From the NCBI GenBank assembly GCA_024742475.1, contig JANSYI010000005.1, positions 268,147 through 332,146 on the forward strand: DNA of 64,000 bases, given 5' to 3'. Positions 9,977 through 19,048 of the stretch are shown here, piece after piece. A program made the translations under genes and the position numbers. The stretch's first letter is position 1; each line of letters opens with the position of its first letter. Source of the DNA: a bacterium. GTDB taxonomy: Bacteria > Myxococcota_A > Polyangia > Nannocystales > Nannocystaceae. The notes beneath the pieces are model-generated. The model did not search any database. It saw nothing but the letters and a program-made list of their open reading frames with translations, and had not been told where the DNA came from.

Positions 9977-11203
9977 ATGAGCTACCCCAAACCTCAAGTC
10001 GCTTCGACCGTCCGTCAGGCGACGATCGACACCAGCAGGAGGTCGCCCGTGGTCGACATGCCACCCGAGTACGAGGGCCGAGAACAGAGCTTCCTGAAAC
10101 ACAGCGTCCTTCGCAAGTACCTCATCGAATGGGGCATTAAGGTCGGTTCAGCGTCCCGCGGAGGCAACACGATCACCCTCTGGCACGTCGACTGCTTCTC
10201 AGGCCCATGGACGAGCCAAGCCGATAATCTCGAGGACACCTCGATTCGCATCGGGCTTGGTGCGCTCGAAGCTGCTGCCGACGTTTGGCGGAAGGGTGGC
10301 AGCCGCATCGAGACCCGCGCCCTCTTCGTCGAGAAGAATCCGAAGGCGTTCGCCGAGCTCCGCGACTTTCTCGCAGCACAGAGTGGAAGCGTTCGGACGG
10401 AAGCGCTCCACGGAGAGTTCGGCCACCACGTGGACGAGATTCGAGACCGGCTCGGCAACGATCCGGCGTTCATCTTCGTCGACCCAACGGGGTTCAAGGG
10501 GGCGGCAATGGACTACGTTGCCAAGCTGACGACAGTCCGCCAACGCGACGTGCTGATCAACCTGATGTACAACGACATCGCCCGGTTCAAGAAGCTGGAG
10601 TGTCTGCGAGAGCACTTCCAAGACTTCTTCGGTGGCGCTCTCCCTCCCGAACTCGACCAGGATGCGATCTTGGCCCTCTACCGAGACAACCTGAAGACAC
10701 GATGCGGCCTCTCCTTCTCGGCGGACGTCGCAATCCCCCACAAGACGAGCGAGCGAACCTGGTTCCACCTCGTGCTCGGCGTCAATCGGCGAGAGGGCCT
10801 TGATCTCCTGCGGCGAATCGAGAAGACGGTGTGCGGGAAGGAAGCGGGCACGGTGCGAGCGTCTGCGAAGATGAGGAGGGACGAGAAGCGCACCAGCCAA
10901 CTCGGCCTACCGATGAACCTCGGTCCGGAGGAAGATTGGTCCTACGCGGAACGCAACGCGCGTGACGGGCCCAAAGCGCTGGAGGCGCTGACTGAAGAGG
11001 TACGACGGACAGGTGGCGCTCGATTCGACCAGTTGTGGCCCAGAGTTCTCGAAACCCATCACGTGACGCGTACGCAACTTGGCAAACTCGCCTTCGCCGC
11101 GGTGAAGGATGAACGCCTCGCTGTCGCACGGCCGCGAGCAGGCGCCAGAACCGTGAGGGATGACGAACGGCTCATCCTCGGCCCCGTGAGTTCCGAACCT
11201 TGA
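9977..11203 (+). CDS. Three-Cys-motif partner protein TcmP
   Basis: A 408-residue protein of the TcmP family. Typical landmarks are PPEYEGREQSFLKHSVLRKYL near the N-terminus, WHVDCFSGPW with a following G.IR.GLGALEAA helix, then FVEKNPKAF, FIFVDPTGF and DVLINLMYNDIARF, a Rossmann-type methyltransferase-like order of strands. I chose the ATG at 9977; the open frame upstream to 9836 is Arg/Cys-rich and non-conserved in type. TcmP genes are known to sit next to genes of DUF5131/Gp37-Gp68 proteins that carry the three-Cys motif, and that partner follows here directly (stop 11203, partner ATG 11236). The biochemical role is not established; the island setting suggests anti-phage function. Confidence 0.85.
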   Translation: MSYPKPQVASTVRQATIDTSRRSPVVDMPPEYEGREQSFLKHSVLRKYLIEWGIKVGSASRGGNTITLWHVDCFSGPWTSQADNLEDTSIRIGLGALEAAADVWRKGGSRIETRALFVEKNPKAFAELRDFLAAQSGSVRTEALHGEFGHHVDEIRDRLGNDPAFIFVDPTGFKGAAMDYVAKLTTVRQRDVLINLMYNDIARFKKLECLREHFQDFFGGALPPELDQDAILALYRDNLKTRCGLSFSADVAIPHKTSERTWFHLVLGVNRREGLDLLRRIEKTVCGKEAGTVRASAKMRRDEKRTSQLGLPMNLGPEEDWSYAERNARDGPKALEALTEEVRRTGGARFDQLWPRVLETHHVTRTQLGKLAFAAVKDERLAVARPRAGARTVRDDERLILGPVSSEP

Positions 11204-11235
11204 CCCATGATCCGCGCCATGATCTGCTACCCCTC

Positions 11236-12039
11236 ATGAGCGACGGAAGCACCATCGAGTGGACCGACGCCACCTGGAACCCCGTCCGCGGGTGCACAAA
11301 GATCTCTGCCGGCTGCAAGCACTGCTACGCCGAGACCTTCTCCGAGCGCTGGCGTGGCACCCCCGGCCACCCCTACGAGCAAGGCTTCGACCTTCGCCTC
11401 GTCCCCGAAAAGCTCGCCGACCCGCTCCGCTGGGCTCGTTCCCGCCTCATCTTCGTCAACTCGATGAGCGACCTCTTTCACGAGGGCGTCCCCGACGACT
11501 ACGTGCGCCTGGTCTTCGAGGCGATGAACGCTGCCAACTGGCACATCTACCAGGTGCTCACCAAACGAGCCTCGCGGCTGCGCCAGCTCTCGAACGCCTT
11601 TTCGAAGTCGCTCGTTCACCAGCCGCACATCTGGCTCGGCGTCTCCGTCGAGAACCGCAAGCACGGGCTCCCGCGCATCGAAGAACTCCGCCGCTCTCGC
11701 GCCGCCGTCCGCTTCCTCTCCGTCGAGCCCCTGCTCGAGGACCTCGGGGAGATCGATCTCACCGGGATCGACTGGGTCATCGCGGGTGGCGAGAGTGGGC
11801 CCGGTGCACGCCCGATGAAGAAAGAATGGGTCGTTTCGATCCGCGACCAATGCGAGGCCGCTGGCGTGAAGTTCTTCTTCAAGCAGTGGGGCGGTCTGCG
11901 AAAGAAGATCGCCGGGCGCGACCTCGACGGTCGCACCTACGACGAGATCCCCGAGCGAACGACCAGCAGCCCTCCGTCGCGCGCCGAGCGAGGCCACCGA
12001 GTCGATACGCTCGCCAAGCTCGTTCGTTCCGTGGCCTAG
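11236..12039 (+). CDS. DUF5131 (phage Gp37/Gp68-like) radical-SAM-type protein with three-Cys motif
   Basis: A 267-residue protein starting with SDGSTIEWTDATWNPVRGC. It has the family's three-Cys cluster with CX6CX2C spacing (in CTKISAGCKHCYAE) near residue 25, which by analogy with radical SAM enzymes would bind a [4Fe-4S] cluster. Later motifs are IFVNSMSDLFHE, YQVLTKR, IWLGVSVEN, FLSVEPLLEDLG, WVIAGGESGPGARPM and FFKQWGG, all characteristic of the family. A TTG start at 11200 would overlap tcmP by 4 bases, but family members begin just before the TIEWTDATWNP segment, so the ATG at 11236 is preferred. It forms a two-gene unit with tcmP; substrate unknown. Confidence 0.88.
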   Translation: MSDGSTIEWTDATWNPVRGCTKISAGCKHCYAETFSERWRGTPGHPYEQGFDLRLVPEKLADPLRWARSRLIFVNSMSDLFHEGVPDDYVRLVFEAMNAANWHIYQVLTKRASRLRQLSNAFSKSLVHQPHIWLGVSVENRKHGLPRIEELRRSRAAVRFLSVEPLLEDLGEIDLTGIDWVIAGGESGPGARPMKKEWVVSIRDQCEAAGVKFFFKQWGGLRKKIAGRDLDGRTYDEIPERTTSSPPSRAERGHRVDTLAKLVRSVA

Positions 12040-12125
12040 CCCGGCGACTCCCTCGCCCCCTCGGGGCTCGAGCCGGATCGCGATGAGGAGGGTGCTGCTC
12101 TGCGAGTCGGGTGTGCCTGCAAACC

Positions 12126-12335
12126 CTATGGCATTGCGGAGTACGGCGGCTCTTCGGGCAGCTTCGGAGAGCCGTCCTCGTTCATCAAGCCCCGCTCGAT
12201 CCCCCACGCGATCAGCTCTTCGCGCGAGGCGTTCTTCAGCCGCGCCAACATGCGTTGGAAGGCGGCCTCCGCCTTCTGAACTGACGGATCCACGATGACC
12301 CGCTGCATGTCTCGCCCTGCCATGGGATCAAGCAT
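12126..12335 (-). CDS. Small hypothetical protein, 69 aa
   Basis: Starts at the ATG at 12335, inside the end of the preceding 36-residue frame (overlap ATGCTTGA), which suggests coupling. The protein is soluble and helical, with KAEAAFQRMLARLKNASREELIAWGIERG in the centre and an acidic, Pro-rich tail. It has no recognisable domain. It lies immediately downstream of the DUF4011-helicase-nuclease gene in the same direction, so it may be an accessory or regulatory peptide of that system; it could also be unrelated. Confidence 0.5.
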   Translation of the reverse strand: MLDPMAGRDMQRVIVDPSVQKAEAAFQRMLARLKNASREELIAWGIERGLMNEDGSPKLPEEPPYSAMP

Positions 12336-12438
12336 GACCACCTGCCTGCTCGGCTGCAACTTGCGCGGCTTCCTTGCTGGGTTCGATCGACGGCCGAAAC
12401 ACCGACCGCGAAGACGACTTCCGATTGAGCGTGCTCAT
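12328..12438 (-). CDS. Very small hypothetical protein, 36 aa
   Basis: Starts at 12438, six bases after the stop of the large helicase-nuclease gene, and runs 36 residues (MSTLNRKSSSRSVFRPSIEP...). The first half is basic, the second half Ala/Glu-rich helical. The tight spacing on both sides (5-base gap before, 8-base overlap after) is the main reason to believe it is translated. No family recognised. A frameshifted single gene together with the next frame is an alternative. Confidence 0.4.
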   Translation of the reverse strand: MSTLNRKSSSRSVFRPSIEPSKEAAQVAAEQAGGHA

Positions 12439-12443
12439 GGCTC

Positions 12444-15400
12444 CTAGCCCTCGCTCAGCACCGCGACCCGCCCCACGATCCGCTCGACCTCTGCCTGCGG
12501 GTTCCGCCACCAGTCGCGGCTCCAGATGCGTTCGAAGGTCCAGCCGCGACCCTCCAGCAACTGCTGCCGCGCCACATCCCGCTCCCGCACGCTCCGACCG
12601 CTGTGGTACGCCGCGCCGTCGCATTCGATCGCCAGGCAATAGCGGGTCGGATCCCGGGGGTCCACGACTGCGAGGTCGATCCGGTAGCCCCCCGAGCCGA
12701 CCTGCGTGTCCAGCTCCAAGCCTCGCCGGTGCAACGCATCGTACACCTGTTCCTCGAAGTCACTGTCGAACTGCAGCGCCTTCCCCTGCCCCGGCGTATT
12801 CCGCTCGGTGGCCTGGCTCAAGTCGGCTACGAGCGAGTCGGCGACCTCTTCGCGGCCCTCACTCACCGCGCGTGCGTACTGCAGATAGGTCAGCAGGACC
12901 TTGGGTCCGCGGTTCTTCGCACCTTCGACCGACACCTCTGCGGGATCGAACGAACACAACACGTGCATCTGACTGCGCGCACGAGTGAACGCGACGTTGA
13001 GTCTGTTCTCGCCCCCGGCCTGGCCGATGGCGCCGAAGTTCCTCCGCATGGTCCTGTCGCGCGCGGGGCGAGCGTACCCGGTGGAGAAGATGATCACGTC
13101 GCGCTCGTCGCCCTGGATGTTCTCGATGTTCTTGATGATGAGCGCGTCATCTCGAGAGCCCGACGCGGGGTGACGCAGAGCGTGCAGCAGTTCCGCGAAC
13201 TCGGGTCTCGCTTCCTCTTCACGGCGGATCGCCGCGTCGATGGCCTGCTGCTGCTTCATGTTGACCGTCACGACGCCGATCGACTTCGGCTTCGCCTCGT
13301 TTGCTCGCGCAATCGACTCGATCAGCTCCACGCACTTGTTGGCTTCCGCGAAGTTCGTCTGCTTCTCCCAGATCCCATCCACGGCGTGGAACGAGATCGG
13401 CGCGCTCGCGCCGGACCGCCGCGGCGGCGGGGTGATGTGTAGTCCGCCGTCGTAGAACGCCTGGTTGCTGAACTCGATGAGCTCGCCAAACTCGCTTCGA
13501 TAGTGCCAGCCGAGGTAGCGGAACCCGTAGATCTTCTTGGCCTGCTCCAACAGGCTCAGCGCGGCGCGGGCATCTTCGATGGTCTCTCCATCTTCGTCGA
13601 CATCTTCGTCTTCGAGGCCTCGTTCGAAGAAGCGACTCGGTGGCATCTGCTGCTCATCCCCCGCGATGACGATGCGCTTGGAGCGATAGAGCACGGGAAG
13701 GGCACGCTCCAGTGGAAGCTGTGACGCCTCGTCGAAGATCGCCAAGTCGAAACAACCCCGCTCGAGCGGCAGCACTTCGGCCGCGACCTCGGGCGAGAGA
13801 AGCCACGCTCGCGCCAAGTGTCGAAGCGGCCACTCGAACTCACGCAACGTCTTCCGCAACGGCCACCGTCGTCGCTGCTTGCCCAGTTCGTGCTCCAGCT
13901 TGTTCCAGATGGTCTCCGGCTTTGCTCGACTGCCCTGCATCTCGGGCGGATGCTCGCGGCGGCGGCTGTGCTCATGCACCGCCTGGACCACGGCCTGCTT
14001 GGTGAGTTCGGCCTGTTGTTGCAGCAGGCCCACGAGTTGATCTCGCAGTCGCCGGTATTCGACGAAGGGCTCTCCGCGCAGTGCGGGGTGCTGACGCTCG
14101 ACCTGCTCGATCCAGTGGAGGATCACGTTGCGGCGTACCGCGACCGCCCACTCGTCGGGCGACGACGCCGTCGGGTCGACCCCACCGGCCGCGAGCAGGC
14201 GCGGGTCCTCTCGAGCAAGTAGATGATGTGCCCACGGCTGCAGCTTTGCGAGCCGCGCATCGAGTTGCACGACTCGCTCGAAGTCGCGACCCACCACGTC
14301 CCGGACGCGCTCGAGTTGCTGCCCAGCCCCGCTTCGAAGAGCCGCCTCGATCTCGTCGACCCAGGCGGGTGCGAAGAAGTTCCGAAGTCCATCGAGGCTC
14401 TCGCGTAGCGAGGTCGCGACATCGAGCGGCGCGTCCCATTGTTCCGGCGGCCGATTACCGAGTGCTCCTGCCCCTTCCGCGACCGCTTTCTTCGTCCGCC
14501 ACCACCGCGGCAACAGAAACTTCCACCATCGACCGACTAGCTCCCGGTAGCTCAGAAGCACTGCACGTAGCCCTTCGATCTGCTCTCGCGGTACGAGGAC
14601 CAGGCTGTTCGATTGCGTGGCCGCGAGGGAAGCGATGCGATCAACCGCCTCGAGGATTGCTCCCTGCTCCCGCGGGCCGAAACCGGCCCAGCTCCGGCGC
14701 ATTCGCGTCGCAGCGCGCTCTCCTGAGAACGCAAGGGCAGACGGCCGAAGAGGCGCGACCTCGTCGAGGAGGCGCTGGACTTCGTCCCACCCTAGCGCGA
14801 CGAGTTCGGCTGGAAGGTCTGCCGGCAAGGCCTGGGCCCTCGGAGCCTGCCGATACCAGTGGGAGAGAGGCCGACCGTGGCTCGATGTTGCGAGCGGATC
14901 GACGATCGCTCGCAGCTCGGCCATCGTGCGGTCGATCGCTGCCGATGTCTGGGCAAGCGACGCCCTTGCGTCGGGCCCCGCGGGCTTTCGAGAGAGCTCG
15001 ATACCTTGGCGGAGTTGGCTATAGACCGCGCCCCGGTCCGCCGTCGCGTCATGCACGACGTAGGTCCAGGGAGTGAGCCCAGTGGCTCGGAGCCGGGCCT
15101 GCACCACGTCGAGGGCAGCGCGCTTTTGACAGACGACCAAGACCCGCTCTCCGCGGCTGAGCGCATCGACCACGAGGTTTGCGATGACTTGCGACTTGCC
15201 CGTGCCCGGAGGACCGCGAACCACCGTGCACTCGGCCCACTGGGCCTCGCACAGGATCGCGTACTGGCTCGGGTCACACGGCAGCGCGACGTGAACGCTG
15301 GAGGCGGGGACCTGGTCGAGATCCACCGCCCGCTGCGTTCCCTCGCCGTCGCTCATCGGCGTCGGGTCCGGATCCCCCGGGGTCTCGAGCAAGTTGTCGA

Positions 15401-16262
15401 CGATCCCTTGGTCGACTTCTCCCCCATCGGCCCGAGTCGCGAGGTCTTCGTAGTCACTGTAGAGCGCGGTGCTGCTCTGGGGGAACACCCCTACGACGGC
15501 GAAACCGCGAACGCGAAGTTCGGGGCCTCCGCCGTCTTCTGCCATCGCCTCGGCCTTCGTCACCTTATTCAGCACTCGAGGCCCATCGTCATACTCGACC
15601 AGCGGGAGTTCGGCTGCTTCGAGAGCCTCGGTGACGAGCTTCAGCAGCGCTCCGGCACTCTTCTCCTTCTGCTGTGCGAGTTCCTCGACCTTGGTCAGAA
15701 GAGCGGCTTGCGCGTCCTCGGGAAAGTGCCAGCGCAGCCCTTTCGCCAACGCACCCAGCAGCGCCTGATTGACCTGCAGCTCCCCCTCCTTGGGAACCTC
15801 GAGCGTCCACCCGGACTTGGCGCCACGAACCCTCTGGAGCGTCGCCGTTCGCAACAGCAAAGGCGCCCGAACGTAGGTGCGCTCGTCGACGCGACCTTCG
15901 ACCCAGGCCGTCGCGACACGAAGATCCTCCAGTCCTGTCTCTTCCTCCCTGTCCGCAGCCGTCTTGGCCACCTGGCGGAGATGTTCTCGCCTGGCCATCG
16001 ACTCCTTGTCGCCGCTGGAGTCGCCGAGCAGCCGCTGACGTCCGCCGCCTGCAATGACGTGGGCGAACGCCTTCTCTGCCTTCTTCGGGTCGAGGTCGCA
16101 CAGATCGAAGTTGCGCTTCTTGACGATCCTCCCCGTAAACACCGACGGATTTCGGGCGTCCACCTGCAGTAGCCGCTGTTGGAAAGCGCGAAGCTGAGCG
16201 GAGAAGGGATGGACTGTTTGTGTCTGGAGGTCGGCGAGTCCTTCGGCCATCGGCCACCGCAT
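12444..16262 (-). CDS. DUF4011 - SF1 helicase - Vsr-like nuclease, single-gene defence protein
   Basis: A 1272-residue protein. The N-terminus (about 20-140) matches the DUF4011 start, with LLQVDARNPSVFTGRIVKKR. An SF1 helicase follows with Walker A GPPGTGKS (about 350-357), DEAS as motif II (in LAIFDEASQLPLERALPV), FRYLGWHYRSEF as motif IV-like, DVIIFSTGYA, and RLNVAFTRARSQM as motif VI. The last 110 residues are a Vsr/MTES_1575-like restriction fold: EEQVYDALHRRGLE, then YRIDLAVVD and LAIECDGAAYHSGR, and RDVARQQLLEGRGW. The candidate active site is D...E.D with the YHS. I recall this combination among reported single-protein anti-phage systems (Hhe type). It is divergent from DUF3892 copy 2. 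An in-frame ATG at 16250 is an alternative start. Confidence 0.88.
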   Translation of the reverse strand: MRWPMAEGLADLQTQTVHPFSAQLRAFQQRLLQVDARNPSVFTGRIVKKRNFDLCDLDPKKAEKAFAHVIAGGGRQRLLGDSSGDKESMARREHLRQVAKTAADREEETGLEDLRVATAWVEGRVDERTYVRAPLLLRTATLQRVRGAKSGWTLEVPKEGELQVNQALLGALAKGLRWHFPEDAQAALLTKVEELAQQKEKSAGALLKLVTEALEAAELPLVEYDDGPRVLNKVTKAEAMAEDGGGPELRVRGFAVVGVFPQSSTALYSDYEDLATRADGGEVDQGIVDNLLETPGDPDPTPMSDGEGTQRAVDLDQVPASSVHVALPCDPSQYAILCEAQWAECTVVRGPPGTGKSQVIANLVVDALSRGERVLVVCQKRAALDVVQARLRATGLTPWTYVVHDATADRGAVYSQLRQGIELSRKPAGPDARASLAQTSAAIDRTMAELRAIVDPLATSSHGRPLSHWYRQAPRAQALPADLPAELVALGWDEVQRLLDEVAPLRPSALAFSGERAATRMRRSWAGFGPREQGAILEAVDRIASLAATQSNSLVLVPREQIEGLRAVLLSYRELVGRWWKFLLPRWWRTKKAVAEGAGALGNRPPEQWDAPLDVATSLRESLDGLRNFFAPAWVDEIEAALRSGAGQQLERVRDVVGRDFERVVQLDARLAKLQPWAHHLLAREDPRLLAAGGVDPTASSPDEWAVAVRRNVILHWIEQVERQHPALRGEPFVEYRRLRDQLVGLLQQQAELTKQAVVQAVHEHSRRREHPPEMQGSRAKPETIWNKLEHELGKQRRRWPLRKTLREFEWPLRHLARAWLLSPEVAAEVLPLERGCFDLAIFDEASQLPLERALPVLYRSKRIVIAGDEQQMPPSRFFERGLEDEDVDEDGETIEDARAALSLLEQAKKIYGFRYLGWHYRSEFGELIEFSNQAFYDGGLHITPPPRRSGASAPISFHAVDGIWEKQTNFAEANKCVELIESIARANEAKPKSIGVVTVNMKQQQAIDAAIRREEEARPEFAELLHALRHPASGSRDDALIIKNIENIQGDERDVIIFSTGYARPARDRTMRRNFGAIGQAGGENRLNVAFTRARSQMHVLCSFDPAEVSVEGAKNRGPKVLLTYLQYARAVSEGREEVADSLVADLSQATERNTPGQGKALQFDSDFEEQVYDALHRRGLELDTQVGSGGYRIDLAVVDPRDPTRYCLAIECDGAAYHSGRSVRERDVARQQLLEGRGWTFERIWSRDWWRNPQAEVERIVGRVAVLSEG

Positions 16263-16307
16263 CCTAGCGGTGGCATCCCCCTTGCGTCACGCTTTCGCAG
16301 CGCTCGA

Positions 16308-16369
16308 GGGTTCAGCTTTCCCGCCCTGCCGAGTGGTCCCTTCGAACGGCACTCACGCCGACGAAGGGA
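16308..16369 (+). promoter_or_regulatory. Conserved DUF3892 upstream element, copy 2
   Basis: TTCAGCTT at 16311-16318 and GTGGTCCC at 16333-16340, again 14 bases apart, followed by TTCGAACGGC and ACGCCGACGAAGGG. The GTGGTCCC-to-start distance is 43 bases, identical to copy 1. It lies 49 bases from the divergent helicase-nuclease start, so it could influence both directions. Confidence 0.65.
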
Positions 16370-16382
16370 CGCACCAACGCCG

Positions 16383-16649
16383 ATGGTCTACATTACAGAG
16401 ATCCGCCTCAGCGGCGGCTCCGATTCGCAGCACATCACCCACGTCAAGTGGATCCAGCCCTCCCAGGGTCGCGCAGGCACGGCCACCCGAGCCGAGATGG
16501 TCCAGTACATCCGCGGCGGCAGCCCCGTGAGCGTCGCCGACGGCTTCCGCAACGTCGAGGTGCAGGTCGTGGACGCCGACCCGCCCCACATCCGCACCGT
16601 CGCCGACGGCCGCGAGACGAACAACCTCCTCGAACTCCCCCGCTTCTAG
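16383..16649 (+). CDS. DUF3892 family small protein, copy 2
   Basis: An 88-residue protein with the DUF3892 order of motifs: MVYITEIRLSGG, QHITHVKWIQP, TRAEMVQYI, VQVVDADPPHIRTVADG, TNNLLELPRF. It is closest to copy 1; most of the sequence can be aligned without gaps. A Shine-Dalgarno-like GAAGGGA lies upstream. The gene stands between the divergent DUF4011-helicase-nuclease and the co-directional SF2 helicase at 16838. Function unknown; the repeated placement at the head of plus-strand defence genes suggests a shared sensor, antitoxin-like or regulatory part. Confidence 0.85.
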   Translation: MVYITEIRLSGGSDSQHITHVKWIQPSQGRAGTATRAEMVQYIRGGSPVSVADGFRNVEVQVVDADPPHIRTVADGRETNNLLELPRF

Positions 16650-16660
16650 ACAAGCCGCGC

Positions 16661-16731
16661 CCCGGTCGGACGGCGACGCTCGTCCGGCTCGGGCGACGGC
16701 TCGCGAATCTGACACCGTCTCGATCCGAGAC
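16661..16731 (+). promoter_or_regulatory. Two RNA hairpins between DUF3892 copy 2 and the SF2 helicase
   Basis: The first is 16661-16671 with 16682-16693, a slightly imperfect version of the copy 1 stem with the same position relative to the DUF3892 stop. The second is the perfect palindrome GTCTCG-ATC-CGAGAC (16717-16731), inside a direct repeat of GACACCGTC. Both copies of this spacer share the word GACACCGTCTC or its complement. There is no T-run. Confidence 0.5.
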
Positions 16732-16837
16732 ACCGTCCGTTATCCCGGCCACCGTCGAGCTTCTCAGCCTCGAAACCTGGTTCGCCCTGCCCGAGCCCAA
16801 CCATCCACCAGCGACCATCCCCTCGCCACAAAGGACC

Positions 16838-19048
16838 ATGACGGAAGAACTCAGCGAACTCCTCAGCATGCGCGTCGTCGACATCCGTGACTACGACGAC
16901 GACAAGATGTCGGCGATCGGCGATCTCGTCGGACGCACCCCTCGATGGGTGAAGCGAACGCTGGCCGACGCCCACGGCTCGACCCGCCTCTCGACTCTAT
17001 TCGAACACCTTTTGCCCGAGTTCGAGGATGAGGAGGAGCAGGAGGAGAACGACTACGAGGCTTCCTGCCCCCTCGAGGGGGAGACCCCGGAGGAAACCTC
17101 CGAGAATATTCTCGACGCGCTTCGCGGGTGGTCGGACAAAGAAATCCGCGCCTTCAACTTCCCGTTCCCACAGCTCGAAAAGGACGACATCCAGCCGCTG
17201 ATGAACCATCAGGCCGAAGCCCTCGCACGGGTCGAGAAGAACGGCTTCGCCTCCGGGATCATCCACCTGCCCACCGGCGCAGGCAAGACGCGCACAGCCC
17301 TGGAGCTCATGGCTCGCCTCTGGGAGCAGGACGAACGCACCCTCTTCATCTGGGCCAGCCACGGGAAGAACCTCGTGCGCCAGAGCATGATCCGGCTCGC
17401 CGAAATGCTGCCAAGGTTCAACCGCGCGCTCTACGTGGCCTGGCTCGAGGCCAGCGATCCCGAGCGCTATCCCGATCTGTTCCACGACGCCAATGCCCTG
17501 TTCGCGACCCGAGATACCCTAACCAAGCTCCTGGAGCGCAGCGCAACCTCTCGCCGGAAGGAGGAGCCGCTCCGGGACCTCCTGACATCGAAGTCCTCGA
17601 AAGTCGCTCGTCCCGTCGTCGTGATCTACGACGAGTGCCACGAGATGGGGGCGGCCGGGCTTCAGAAAGCGTGGCGAGAGTTCCACGACAAACTGCTCTC
17701 AAAGCACAAGCGCGCAAGCCAGCGCTTCCGCGCCTTCGGCCTCAGCGCCACGCCACTCCCGACGGCGGTTAGGTCACACAAGCTGCTTCAGGACATCGTC
17801 TTCCCGATCCAGCCACAGACCAAGACCGAAAAGGAATGGGGGCTGCTCGTGCACGCCAGCGCATCCATGGCCGACCTGACCAGCCGAAGGATGCTGTGCC
17901 CGATGAACCTGGGCATCCAAGAGTCCGGAAGATTCGACATCCCCGATCAGCTTCTCGAGGATGTCCTACAAGACGAGATGCCGCGTCCACCCTCCCGGTC
18001 CGGCCTGAGCGAGCGTCAGTGGGTGAATGAGTTCTCCAAGCGGTTCAACCGTGACGTCATGAGCGACCCGCGGATCCTGAAATTCTTGGCCGATCAGATT
18101 GCAAGAGACTTCGAGACGCTGGGAAAGACGATCGTGTTCTCCGCGACGATCAACGCGGCCCAACAACTCGTCGCATATCTGCGCCGGCACAAGAAGATCC
18201 CCAAAGGCGCTGTCTCCCTGGTCCACTCCCACCTCGAAGACCTCGAGGTGGTTGACTTCGAAGAAGACGATCAGAGCGCCAAGCCTCACGAACTCGAGAC
18301 CCAGACCCAGATCGAGACCTTCAAGAACCGGGGCAACAATCCGTGCATCATGGTCAACGTCGGTATGCTTACCACCGGCTTCGACGACCCGAAGATCCGC
18401 ACTATCCTGCTTGCCCGGCTCACGTTCAGCAAGAACCTCTTCTGGCAGATGATCGGGCGGGGCCTCCGTGGCCCCGCCGCAAACGGCACGCAAGACTGCC
18501 ACGTGATCGATCCGATCCGCTTGACCGAGAAATTCGAGGTGTTCAACGGCTACCGCCCCAACCTTAGCAGCGGAGGAATTCCCGAGAACGACCTTCACAA
18601 GACGTCCGACCTTCTCTCGGACAGCGATCTCGCGCCCGTCATCGAGGATGGCGCGCCACAAGTCCCCGCCGACCCCCAGATGGAGCGCCTCGCGAAGGAC
18701 GTACGCGCGGCCCTCAAGGAGTTCCTCCACGGCGAGGCGTTCGACGCCAAGCGCGTCGCCGAGATTCTGTCCTCCGAGGTCCAGCTGGAATACGGCCCTG
18801 AAGGCCACGTCTTTCGGCCGGCGACCGAGGAAGATGCCCCCCGCAGCTTCCGAGCGACGCTAGAGCGCCGCATCCAGCTCGCAGAGGAGAAGCTCGGTGC
18901 CGACCTGGCCTGGTTCTATCAGGACGTGCCGCAGGTGCTGGACGACACCAACACGGAGTACACGCTGCGGAAGCTGCAAGCCGTCGAGAAGCACAGGCTC
19001 CTGACCGAGACGGACATGCGGAAGTTCGAGATGGCCCGCTGGGGCTGA
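16838..19048 (+). CDS. SF2 (DEAD/DEAH-type) helicase with HsdM-like N-terminal domain
   Basis: A 736-residue helicase. Residues about 22-60 (KMSAIGDLVGRTPRWVKRTL..., ending STRLSTLF) match the short domain found twice in the HsdM extension. An acidic stretch of Glu follows. The motor has Walker A PTGAGKT (145-151), DECH (265-268), SATPLP as motif III, TIVFSATINAAQQL as motif IV, MLTTGFDDP as motif V and QMIGRGLRGP as motif VI. The C-terminal 170 residues are helical and unassigned. The open frame extends upstream but overlaps DUF3892; the ATG at 16838 is preceded by AAAGGA and starts the conserved domain. No nuclease motif is visible, so a partner nuclease or pure translocase role is likely. 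Probably co-transcribed with DUF3892 copy 2. Confidence 0.85.
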   Translation: MTEELSELLSMRVVDIRDYDDDKMSAIGDLVGRTPRWVKRTLADAHGSTRLSTLFEHLLPEFEDEEEQEENDYEASCPLEGETPEETSENILDALRGWSDKEIRAFNFPFPQLEKDDIQPLMNHQAEALARVEKNGFASGIIHLPTGAGKTRTALELMARLWEQDERTLFIWASHGKNLVRQSMIRLAEMLPRFNRALYVAWLEASDPERYPDLFHDANALFATRDTLTKLLERSATSRRKEEPLRDLLTSKSSKVARPVVVIYDECHEMGAAGLQKAWREFHDKLLSKHKRASQRFRAFGLSATPLPTAVRSHKLLQDIVFPIQPQTKTEKEWGLLVHASASMADLTSRRMLCPMNLGIQESGRFDIPDQLLEDVLQDEMPRPPSRSGLSERQWVNEFSKRFNRDVMSDPRILKFLADQIARDFETLGKTIVFSATINAAQQLVAYLRRHKKIPKGAVSLVHSHLEDLEVVDFEEDDQSAKPHELETQTQIETFKNRGNNPCIMVNVGMLTTGFDDPKIRTILLARLTFSKNLFWQMIGRGLRGPAANGTQDCHVIDPIRLTEKFEVFNGYRPNLSSGGIPENDLHKTSDLLSDSDLAPVIEDGAPQVPADPQMERLAKDVRAALKEFLHGEAFDAKRVAEILSSEVQLEYGPEGHVFRPATEEDAPRSFRATLERRIQLAEEKLGADLAWFYQDVPQVLDDTNTEYTLRKLQAVEKHRLLTETDMRKFEMARWG

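Noticed and set aside
14859..16172. 437-aa plus-strand frame inside the DUF4011 gene
   Set aside because: Arg/Leu-rich antisense frame; the real gene has helicase and nuclease motifs.
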